Shown here piece after piece: positions 37,751 to 50,200 of a stretch of 64,000 nucleotides of DNA; the first letter of the stretch is position 1; every line of letters begins with the position of its first letter. The translations under genes were made by a program, and so were the position numbers. The stretch is taken from assembly GCA_964017155.1 (NCBI GenBank), contig OZ024856.1, positions 12,600,125 to 12,664,124 on the forward strand, written 5' to 3'. The notes under the pieces are model-generated. The model was not told the DNA's origin and ran no database searches. It saw nothing but the letters and a program-made list of their open reading frames with translations. Source of the DNA: Oasisia sp. SBJ-2009. Its lineage: Eukaryota; Annelida; Polychaeta; Sabellida; Siboglinidae.

Positions 37751-39515
37751 ATGTTATCTTGTTTTTCTTTGGGTAGTCGAATAGTTTGTAAAAAGCATTT
37801 CCCACAAAATGCATATACAATATATATATATTATATACTGTGTGTGAGTGTGTGTATGATGATACATGATGATGTAGCGGATAATGAATGTACAACTGCA
37901 TAAGATCTTTCACGAGGTATCAGTAAGATATCGTGAGATTTATTCGCTTCATATTATAGACCTGCGGATCATAATTCCTTTACACACACATGCATATGGA
38001 CGCACATACATACACAAACACTCATGGACGTGAGGGATAAAGAAAGTGTGTGTGTGTGTGACATGGTACAATTTTATTTGAAAATATGGTGATGATATTA
38101 CATATCCTGCTTAAATACTGTAACTGCATTTTTTTATTAAGTATATATATCAAGGAAATTTATGTTATATAAATAAATAAATTGTAACATTTGAATACAA
38201 TACAAAACTCTTTATTTATCCTGTGGTGTTGACGGCAGAACTGCCTCCTTAATGTACAATTCGACATAATCGCATGTTTAAATGCACAACAAACTCGATT
38301 GTCACTGCAACACTAAATAATTATCTTGTTTCATTCTGACTACTCCATATAATATATATGTATACATATATATGGTTTATCCTGTTATTACAGATATACT
38401 GTGATAAATCCACCTTTTATACCTGTAATACAGGTATAACAGTTGGACCTTTTATACCTGTAATACAGGTATAAAAGTTAGATTTATCAGAAAGAAACAA
38501 GTCAACGTAGGTTTCTTCAAAACATCTTGGATATTATTATTATGAAGCAAACAGCAATGCAAACACTTGTCAAATAAGAAAATAGATCCACATTTGTATA
38601 GCTGGAGAAGAGGCACAGTAGATAAATATAACATAATGGAAAGAAAAATAGCAGGTTTTAACAGTGCGTCATGTTCAGTGAAAACATAGCTTGGTGAAAA
38701 GAGCTTATGTCGTGCCACCCTAGTTCTGTTTCTTCTGACACCGAGACATCAAACCAGTGATCGTCAGTGTTGCGTCGTATAAATACCAAGTTACCTAGAT
38801 AGATAATATATACATGTATAATTTATAAATATTCCTTCTGAATCGCCATTATATAAATCATTGTCTGTGTTTACCGTTGCACTTCCCCGATAATATTTAT
38901 TGATTACTTGACGCCTGGCATGGATTGTGGCTTGACACCCCCCCCCCCACTTGACCGGTCTTGTATTGGAGCTTCCACTGTTTTGTCATGTTATCACACA
39001 TATTGCTTCTACATGTACATTCAAAGTGTCATCTTGAAATAGGACAAATGTGACAATAGTGCAACAATAAATAATCACGGAAAATCTAAATTACACAGTG
39101 CATAATCACACCTGTTTTAGATTAAGCTTGATCTATAGTTGACTGTCAGATCCAGTAACGTCACCCAGTGATACTCAATGCAATCAGCTGTGTGTTGATA
39201 TGTAAGCCATCTCCACAGTGTAGAGCACACTACAATGACCAAACAGTTGTTTGTGTCCGGCAGTGTGTGAAGCTAACTGTGTCATGTCCAGTAAACATCT
39301 GCCCAGTATGATGGGTCCAGCCCAACAGTCTCTGACCACTGAAAAACACCAGTACTTGTTACCAAGACAAACCACAGAGAAAACAGCCTTAAATGCCGAA
39401 AACAGCATTACAATGCTCCATATAGCATGGTGGCAGGTCTGTTGAAGCCAGTTGTTCTCTCCCTAATAAGCGTTCTGTTAAGTTTGTATAAGATGACGTT
39501 GATTCAGTGGCATTC
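37751..39515. other. Convergent spacer between PSMC1 and the kinesin gene
   Basis: No gene is seen here. It should contain the kinesin 3' UTR on the minus strand; a TTTATT near 38,896 could be its polyadenylation signal. It also contains short GT runs, a palindromic cluster (38,401-38,490) and a C9-10 run near 38,939. Confidence 0.5.
38401..38490. repeat. Nested palindromes
   Basis: CTTTTATACCTGTA and TACAGGTATAAAAG form a 29-bp palindrome with a 1-nt centre (about 38,449-38,477), and a near-copy precedes it (38,413-38,440). The pair is enclosed by the inverted repeat TGATAAATC (38,402) / GATTTATCA (38,481). This is a compact cruciform-capable structure, perhaps the remnant of a small MITE. 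Confidence 0.8.
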
Positions 39516-42500
39516 CTATTTGGCGGAGTTCATCTTGGCGTCTTCCTCTTTCTTCCGTCGTATCACACTGATCATGCTGTCTTTGAGGCCGGTTACACAG
39601 GTCACTAGTTGCGTGTCAACTTCCGACACAAGAGTGTGATGCTTTGCACATATTGTCTTCAGATTGCCGTTGGTAGCGTCAGTGGACTTGGCTCCTGAAG
39701 AAACACAACCAGCGGATTTCAATTAGGCAGGACAGTCTTCTGTTTATCAGTAGCTGACTGTCACTGTGTGAAGCAGATGGTCAAAGGGTCACATAAACTG
39801 TCACTATGTCAAGCAGATGGTCACAGGGTCATATAAACTGTCACTGTGTCAAGCAGATGGTCACAGGGTCATATCAACTGTCACTATATCAAGCAAATGG
39901 TCACAGGGTCATATAAACTGTCACTGTGTCAAGCAGATGGTCACAGGGTCATATAAACTCACTATGTCAAGCAAATGGTCACATGGTCATATAAACTGTC
40001 ACTGTGTCAAGCAGACAGACACAGGGTCATATAAACTGTCACTGTGTCAAGCAGACAGACACGGTCATATAAACTGTCACTGTGTCATGCAGACAGACAC
40101 AGGGTCATACAAACTGTCACTGTGTCAAGCAGATGGTCACAGGGTCATATAAACTGCCACTATGTCAAGCAGACAGTCACAGGGTCATATAAATTGCCAC
40201 TGTGTCAAGCAGAGAGTCACAGGGTCATATAAACTGCCACTATGTCAAGCAGACAGTCACAGGGTCATATAAACTGCCACTATGTCAAGCAGACAGTCAC
40301 AGGGTCATATACATTGCCACTGTGTCAAGCAGAGAGTCACAGTATGCTTGATATGGTGCCAGTCAGCTTGAAACACCCTCACATGCCTGGCAGCTGCAAA
40401 CTAGCTCTGGCAGACTCCCTACGAGAAGTGCAGGACTTTGCCGAGTCAAACTAGTTTATTGACTCCTCCAGTCATGACTGCTTCACCCGTGAAAACAGTG
40501 CAAATAATGTACATAAACAATTTATGGGAAACCGACGCATCAGCCCAATCGCACGAGCAGCATAATGGTTTTGTGTGTTCAAATGTTTGTTTCTACATCC
40601 CAAACATTGCGTGTAACACGAGCCCATCACCCACAAAATTATATCACATGACCAGAGGTTGACCACACTCCTCATGAGTGATTTCATTGGCTGAGCTTAA
40701 AAGATGAGTTTTGCAAAAAGACCTGGCAAGGTGGCTACAGTTTCAAAAGATTTAATTGTAATAGGGAGTTAATGGTTGCTTTATTTCCCACCATCTGGCC
40801 AGTCTGTCAACAGTTGTCAAGTGTCAACAGTTGTCATGTGTCAACAAGTGTCAACAGTTGTCACGTGTCAACAAGTGTCAACAGTTGTCACGTGTCAACG
40901 TACCGAGACTCTTCAGTTCCACCACCTTCTTCTGCACCTCCTTCACGTCGCGGAAGAACACCTTCAGGGCCTTGGCTATCTCCCCGTCCATGCTTGAACT
41001 CTGACCTTGACCCTTCTGCGGTGGCGCCGCCTGGCTGACCCCGTTGGTAATGGGGCCGTTCTGTGTCGCTGGGGCGTCGCACTTAGCTGTGGGTTTTGCG
41101 ACAGACACGTGACGTGACTTGGCAGGGCGTTTAGGGGTGGAAGGGCGATAAGGAAATCGGGTGCTAGGGGTGGCGTGGGTTAGTTGGGGTCTTGGCGAAA
41201 GCGGAGGCAGCTTGGTGATCTGGGGCCCGTCCTCGGGAAGCAGGGGCAGGGGGATGAGGGCGAAGCGGTGGGGGTGAGCGGGGTGCGTGGGGGGGTGGGA
41301 GAGGGAATGGGAGAGGTAGCGAGGGATGCAGGTGCAGATAGGAAGAGACACTCTCCGTGCGGCTGACAGACCTGCATGCAGAACCAGGCAGTGTGTCACA
41401 CAAAAGCAAGCGGTGCCGGTGCAGGCGGTGCCGTGTGGTGCTGGAGCACCGCTCTCGCTCTCTCTCGCGTCTCATATGGTGCATCGCTCTGGGCCAGACT
41501 TGGAGTCACTTTTGAAATACGCTCCATTTCAGAATGTATGTAAAATAAACTTTGGGTAGAAACGTTTTAAATGTAAATATTTAAAATTTCAAATGCGCTC
41601 TATTTCAAAATGTAAATAAAATAAACTTGAGCAAATGTAACTACTCTTTAATTTAAAATACGAATGTTGACGATGTATTAAATTTGGCGCTATGGCGTGT
41701 GAAAGAAGAAGACTTACTGACTGCATTAACTGGGAAAGTTTAGTTATGCATCTAAAATGATTAAAAAAGGAGATAAAATCCACCAAATTATGCATGTTGC
41801 TGTATTTTGTGTGTATTTCATAAAATGTCTGAATACGACCAACAAATACAGGATCTTTGATAATATTAAAATGCAAATTTGCATATTTAAATACTGATAC
41901 AAATACGTTAATTTGACCCCAAGTCTGACCTGTGTGTGTAGTTGGTTGTGAGCTGCTGTGCAACCACACGTGTGGTTGGATTATATGTAGAACACAACAA
42001 GAAACACGTCATGCATCATGCAAAAACTGATATAGACAATAGACTTGAACCACAAGAGAAAAAGGCATCATTGTCATGCCTAGTGCAGTCAAATATCAAG
42101 AAAACACATAATGCATTTTCTTGCATACATTCATTTAACATCATGCGAAAAGTGATACACATTAGAGCCAGAAGAAACATTAGTAGTTCATTTGTGTCAT
42201 GCACAGTGCAGAGTTTAGTTTCAACTGGCAATTTTTCCATAATGTTTTGTTGATATTCCGTGATAGGTAATTACCAAATTACTAGTGAACTCTATTACTA
42301 AATGAGAATGTTATCAGCGTCTGTAACTGATGCATGAACAAATATTAATCTGGCAATGCAATGCAGACACACGTGGTTAGAGTAAAGAAAGTTGTTATTA
42401 TGTCAGACATTTCGTGCAGAAAGATTGTGCAAAAATAGCGTAGGTCCACACTTCACAGCAAACCACATAAGAAATTATAATAATACAGTTTTTACAAAAT

Positions 42501-44969
42501 AGATAAATAAATTAGCATCAACTACTAATCTAAACATAAGATCAATCTTGGCATGTGTGACAGATGATTTGACTAGTCTAATAACTTTCTGTCATTGACA
42601 GAGCTCATATATTCTGAGTGTTATGATATCCATCGACAAAATTAACTACATTTTCTAATTCCTGTTTTTATACAATTTCTGGTGGCAAAAACACAGCACC
42701 TACAACATTAACTACAAAATTACAAACTTACATCTACTTTCACATGGGCTGCTCAGGGAATTGAGATTTCTAATCAAAGAAAATTATTGAAAAACCTCGA
42801 TCTGTAGAAAACACAGAGCCTGGGGACAGTCTATTTGAGGTGACCTACTTTCTGTCTTGCGAGACACAAGTCTCGTCTGTAGAACGTGATTCTCGTACTG
42901 CATCGCATCTCGCTGTTGTCTCAGTAACTTCATCTCATTCTCCTTTTGGATGACAAAGTTAGAGTTACTGATTAAAGCGAAAGTGGCAGCTCCTAGGTTT
43001 TATTTGTTCATTTAACATTACATTCTTTTGACTACAACATGCATGTTGAAGGTTTATTACTTGCCAATTTATGTTTAGTTATTTTATTAAGCTCGGAATA
43101 ATGTTCGCAAATTGAAGGATTCTGCCTGCAACACGTTCAAATGGTAAACAAAATAACCAGTTTAAAAAAAAATTGATTGGCAATAATGCAGAGGTGAGCA
43201 GAGTTAACCGCAATACCCTTTGATGTTTAACTTTCCCACATTGTAGACAGCAGACTTCCCGTTACAAATTAATGCTCGGGTAATTCTGGGCTGAGGACCT
43301 GCCACCCCCCTATAAACCCTATACATTTCTTATATAGCGCAGTATTGAGAGCTTAGAATAAGAACTGATCAAAGTGCTTCCCACTTGATGTGACATCTTT
43401 CAGCCACTGTGCGATTGCTCTGTGAAGTCTAGTACGCCACCATGCCTTAAGGTGGAATAAGTCACCAATATACAAGTAATGGTCAACTATATCTGACTGG
43501 ATATTTAAATACATTATTATATTATCTCGAGATTACAGAAAATCACCAGTAAAAAGTCAGAGGCATAGTATTTTGTATCACCCACTAATTTTTTTTTTTA
43601 AAGTACACATAATTTGACAAGCAAAAATACAACGGTATGTTAAGACAACCTTGTTGACAATTATCAAGTCAGCAATGACTTAGCCAACATCTACAAGCAG
43701 AAATGACCCGGTTACACCGATTACCTACCTTCTTAAGCAGCTTCTCTTCCAACTGTTTAATCTGCAGAACCTGTCAACCAATCAAAATGTTTCTCACGAG
43801 ACACTATCTTTGACAGTATTTCTAACTACATGGTCTGTGCACATTGATGGTGCACTGTGCATTTGTTTGATACTAACCCCCAGAAACTACTTGCTTGCAC
43901 AAGTACTAATTCAGGTTTGTGTGTCCAATTGGAAACCGACTTGTCCCAAAGGTGCCAATGTTACTTGTGCATGACTAAGCAGCGTACCGGTACATGTAAT
44001 TAGTCCTACTCATGGAAGATGTTTACTATATTTACGATTGATCATGATGTGTGCTTTATGTGGACAAATTACATTTAAACTTTCTGCTTTCCGAAGTTGC
44101 ATACACTTTTTTCAAATTTCAAACAAATATCATACATATGTCAATAAAAGTTTGTGTTTAGTTAAGAGTGAGAAAACGTGATAAAACAGTTTTTAACACA
44201 ACATCGTTGCTCTGCCTGATGACCAGGTAGTTTTTGCACCATGTTATGGCTATGTTTCATTAGTTTAATATTTAAATAATTTTACTATAACAAACAATAT
44301 ATACTGTGACTCAATCAACTTGTCCCATCGGACAAGTTTAACAACAAGGTTTAACAAGTTGCCGTCCAGAGCCAAGCTCCAGACGGCATGTGAACAAGGA
44401 AGCATATGGCTTATCGAGTGTTCACTCAATTATAAAAGTGTACATAATTTAGTATTATACTTAAAATTATGAATGTATAAAATTATAAAATGCCACTAAA
44501 ATGCTACTAATTTGCTACTGTCCTGGACAATGTACTTGTCTGACAGGGGTACCAATTCATCCCAGACAAGCACTAATGTTGAGACCTGGACATGTGGCAC
44601 TATTTCTGTGCAAGCCCCTACTATGAAGACATCCTGACATTTCTACCTTCTTAGGGTCCTCGTCATGGACACGTACGTCACAGCCGTCAGGTGAGCTTCT
44701 GTCTCCTTTCTCATCGTTGCCCACTGCAACACCAATGGCCCATGTAACAGACAGTCACTGGCGGGAAAGGCTTACTCTTGTTATAGCATTATAACAACTG
44801 TATTGCCATTTTGCAAGTCTTGTGACAGTGTCATGACTATTATGGTAGCATTGTGGAGTACATAAAATATATCTAACACCCCTTGTTTGAATTGATTGTC
44901 AATCACAAATAATTGTGTCATGGTATCTTTACAATGTTATTCCATAGTATGTATGTGCATGTCAGTTTA

Positions 44970-45049
<80 letters not shown>

Positions 45050-47039
45050 TATGTTGGTGTGAGTGTCTGTGTGAGTGTATGTGTGTGTGACTGTGTGTGT
45101 GTGTATGTATGTGTGTGTATGTATGTGTGTATGTTGGTGTGAGTGTGTGTGTGAGTGTATGTGTGTGACTGTGTGTGTGTATGTGTGCGTGCGTGCATGC
45201 ATGCGTGTGTGTGTATACATCATCTGGCAGAACTCTACTCACAAACTTTCATTTTGTTTCCTGACAATCAATACCCCATCTACCCTGAACTGTTCCACCT
45301 CCACCTCTCTCCTCACTCACCCTGTGTACCTCACAGCTCTACCTCTCTCCTCACTCACCCTGTGTGCCTCACAGCTCTACCTCTCTCCTCACTCACCCTG
45401 TGTGCCTCACAGCTCTACCTCTCTCCTCACTCACCCTGTGTGCCTCACAGCTCTACCTCACTCCTCACTCACCCTGTGTATCTCACAGCTCTACCTCTCT
45501 CCTCACTCACCCTGTGTACCTCACAGCTCTACCTCACTCCTCACTCACCCTGTGTACCTCACTCCTCACTCACCCTGTGTACCTCACAGCTCTACCTCTC
45601 TCCTCACTCACCCTGTGTATCTCACAGCTCTACCTCTCTCCTCACTCACCCTGTGTACCTCACAGCTCTACCTCACTCCTCACTCACCCTGTGTATCTCA
45701 CAGCTCTACCTCTCTCCTCACTCACCCTGTGTACCTCACAGCTCTACCTCACTCCTCACTCACCCTGTGTACCTCACAGCTCTACCCCACTCCTCACTCA
45801 CCCTGTGTACCTCACAGCTCTACCTCACTCCCCACTCACCCTGTGTACCTCACAGCTCTACCTCACTCACCCTGTGTACCTCACAGCTCTACCTCACTCC
45901 TCACTCACCCTGTGTACCTCACAGCTCTACCTCACTCCTCACTCACCCTGTGTACCTCACAACTCTACCTCACTCCTCACTCACCCTGTGTACCTCACAG
46001 CTCTACCTCACTCCTCACTCACCCTGTGTACCTCACAGCTCTACCTCACTCCTCACTCACCCTGTGTACCTCACAACTCTACCTCACTCCTTACTCACCC
46101 TGTGTACCTCACAACTGTACCTCACTCCTCACTCACCCTGTGTACCTCACAACTCTACCTCACTCCTCACTCACCCTGTGTACCTCACAACTCTACCTCA
46201 CTCCTCACTCACCCTGTGTACCTCACAACTCTACCTCACTCCCCACTCACCCTGTGTGCCCCACAGTTCCAGCACGAGGGCATGACTCTGGAGGTAGTCG
46301 AGGAAGACCTCCGTCACTGTGGAGATGGTGAAGTGTTTGTTGAAGTCCAGCTGTGGGTTGATACTGTTCCGCACAACCTTGCTCTGGATCAACTTTGGGT
46401 GCTCGAAAAACTTAAATCTGGAAACAGTTTACACTATCACTGTTGAAATAAGAATGTTCACCACTATCATATGGTTTGAAGCACACAAAGCCTTTAATTT
46501 TTGAAGTTTTAATATATGATACCATACGATTTGGTGTGAATTCAGGCTCGCAAAATTGATCACATCATTTATAAATTTTTATTTATAAATTGGCAGGCAT
46601 TTATAACTTGGCATCTAGACTGTTGTCAGCAGCCTTCACAATGAACTGTTCCTTTTAATTTAAGCTTACTACCAAACCTTACACCTTACACCTTTACATG
46701 ATTGAACATAAATTGACCTTTTATAATAATTCTGAAACAGTGATGAACACATTATAAATTATTTACTACAGTAAAAGTGTTTTAATTTGTTCATATATCT
46801 GTAAGTAGAGCTAAGGTTATTCCCGACTGTACAGAGACATAAATACTCACGCGCAGAAGATGCCCCGTGATTTGTCTTCCATCACCCACTTGACCTCTGT
46901 GCACTTAGGGATGCTCACGGAGAAGTCGAGACGTTTTGTCAGCAGCTCATTTGGGTCAAACACAATGAGCTCGTCCTTCGAAACACTGCCAAAATGAAAG
47001 CATCAAAAATGTGAACTATTACCAGTGCTACTGTGTCTG

Positions 47040-47106
<67 letters not shown>

Positions 47107-47177
47107 ACACACACACACACGAACACACGAACACACACAAACACACACAAACACACACACACACACACACACACACG

Positions 47178-47233
<56 letters not shown>

Positions 47234-50200
47234 CTCTCTCTCTCTCTCAATGTGGTGTGATATTAAAACCCAATTCTGTTGGTACTGATCTAAGGATTTT
47301 TGAAGAAATTTTATATGAAATGTTAGTGGCACCATACCATTTTTTATCAAGCAGATTTCGGTTTGAAACTGTCTCTATTTAATACTGAGAAATAGGCTGA
47401 TTCTTCACACAGGTCCAGGGTATTATACACAGACTTACTTTCCCTTGATGTCGCACGGCTCCACCTTGGCAGTGAGCATAGCCTCCAGTTTACCATGGTG
47501 GTTCCTCACTTGTAGCTCATCCACAGCATCCATGCAGTAGGCAAGGTTGGTCAGCCACACGTGACAACTACAACAGAACACAGTCACTGTGACAGAGTCC
47601 ATGCAGTAGGCAAGGTTGGTCAGCCACACATGACAACTACAACAGAACACAGTCAGTGCGACAGAGTCCATGCAGTAGGCAAGGTTGGTCAACCACACGT
47701 GACAACTACAACAGAACACAGTCACTGTGACAGAGTCCATGCAGTAGGCAAGGTTGGTCAGCCACACGTGACAACTACAACAGAACACAGTCACTGTGAC
47801 AGAGTCCATGCAGTAGGCAAGGTTGGTCAGCCACACGTGACAACTACAACAGAACACAGTCACTGTGACAGAGTCCATGCAGTAGGCAAGGTTGGTCAGC
47901 CACACGTGACAACTACAACAGAACACAGTCAGTGCGACAGAGTCCATGCAGTAGGCAAGGTTGGTCAACCACACGTGGCTACTACAACAGAACACAGTCA
48001 GTGCGACAGAGTCCATGCAGTAGGCAAGGTTGGTCAACCACACGTGGCAACTACAACAGAACACAGTTAGTGTGACAGACTCCATGCAGTAGGCAAGGTT
48101 GGTCAACCACACGTGACAACTACAACAGAACATAGGCAGTGCGACAGAGTCCATGCAGTAGGCAAGGTTGGTCAGCCACACGTGACAACTACAACAGAAC
48201 ACAGTCAGTGCGACAGAGTCCATGCAGTAGGCAAGGTTGGTCAGCCACACGTGACAACTACAACAGAACATAGTTAGTGCGACAGCATCTGGCTGGCAAC
48301 TACAACCAGAGCAGTCAGTGCGACAGCATCTGGCTGGCAACCACTTTATTTGGCTAACAAATATGCCGGGTCATGACAGTCAAGTGTATTTGCTGGGTTC
48401 TGACACAGTTCTTTCTCTCAGATACTACTATATTAATTGTTTTCAGAACTGGTAAATATTTTGGAAACAAATTGTCCTCATAACTATTATATTTCATTTA
48501 CGTATTTCATCATCATCTTCATAAATGTGTCATCACTTCACATAATATATATTAAAATGACAATGAAGATATCCAACCTGCCAAGAAATATGTCCTCAAT
48601 GGGGTCCCAGAAGGGGTCTGTGTTCTGGTCCACTTCTGTCGTCTCCCCCTCCTGGAACTTGGCGTAGAGGTCCTCAATCATGAACTTACGGTTGATGAAC
48701 TTGGCCTTGGACCACACCCACACCTGCACACAGACAGACCCCGTCACACAACACACCCACACCTGCTCACAGACAGACCCCGTCACACAACACACCCACA
48801 CACAGACAGACCCCGTCACACAACACACCCACACCTGCTCACAGACAGACCCCGTCACACAACACACCCACACACAGACAGACCCCGTCACACAACACAC
48901 CCACACCTGCTCACAGACAGACCCCGTCACACAACACACCCACACCTGCTCACAGACAGACCCCGTCACACAACACACCCACACCTGCTCACAGACAGAC
49001 CCCGTCACACAACACACCCACACACAGACAGACCCCGTCACACAACACACCCACACCTGCTCACAGACAGACCCCGTCACACAACACACCCACACCTGCT
49101 CACAGACAGACATACTGTCACACAACACACCCACACCTGCATACAGACAGACAGACCCCGTCACACAACACACCCACACCTGCTCATAGACAGACAGACT
49201 GTCACACAGCCACACACTTGTGACAAGGTTTTATTACATGCATATTTATTTACACAACCACACAGATGAAAGTCATATAATAAACTATTACTACTATTAT
49301 AAAACAGTTTGGGTCTCTGGTCCGTCTGTCCGTCTGTCCGTCTGTCCGTCTGTCCCCGTCTGAGTCAATGACTGAGTAACTCAGCTAATAAACCAAGAAC
49401 AACTTGAGCTATGGCAGGTTCATTATACCTACCAAGATACATAACATAGTTTGGCGTATCGTAGCATCACAGTCCTGCGTGCCAGGCATGAAAGTAGAAA
49501 GTACGAGTGACACTAAACCATAGCATGGAAATCAGAAGAGAAATAGTGTTGTATCTCACAGAACCAACACGCACCTTATTTGTCTTCTGGTTACACACTG
49601 TCACAATGACTTCCTTCTTCTTCGGCTGCCCGAGTTCATCGTGTATGGCCAGGTTCTTCACCATCGCCTCAAATAACACCGACTGAAACATGACATGCCC
49701 GTTACACCAGTCAAATCACTTAAAGGAAGCCAAAAGGGAAATATTACGTGATATGCACGTGAAAGAGCTAATACAAAGCAACCATTCTGAACGGTAATCA
49801 CATTTTTAACGACAGTGGTTTATTAGTAAAATAATTTCAAAGTGGATAATTTCACTGAAATCCTCGGCTCCGTAGAGGCGGCCATTAACGCGCCCCGGTC
49901 CGCCTCTTCCTGTTGTATAACCATTCAGCACGCAGAACCGGCCTTAAAGTCACGTGTCCGACGACGCATAATAATGCTTATCGCCGTTGTAAATACAATG
50001 TTGTCAGATACCCGAACTTCGAAGAAGAACATCCGTTCGAAGAACCTTGCTTCGAATGGGATGTTTCTCATCGTATATAGTGGGTCAAGATCCGCAGAAA
50101 CGTTGGCGACGTCGAGTTTTGAAATTTAGAGCTGTGCAAACGATATTGGCGCGATATTTAATCACCAACGATAGTCGTTGAAACGGGTTACCGGTCGAAA

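Noticed and set aside
40878..41399. Whole 173-codon minus-strand frame as a separate Pro-rich gene
   Set aside because: Only 41,371-40,904 is needed. It has an acceptor and a donor and joins in phase to both neighbouring kinesin exons.
45075..46331. 418-codon + strand frame (Ser-Thr-Leu-Leu-Thr-His-Pro repeats)
   Set aside because: It is the 38-bp array read in all frames. The kinesin gene lies on the other strand, and the donor logic explains the repeat.
49842..50129. 95-codon + strand frame in a CpG-rich patch
   Set aside because: No recognisable domain. It is better explained as the 5' region of the TTAA-flanked element.
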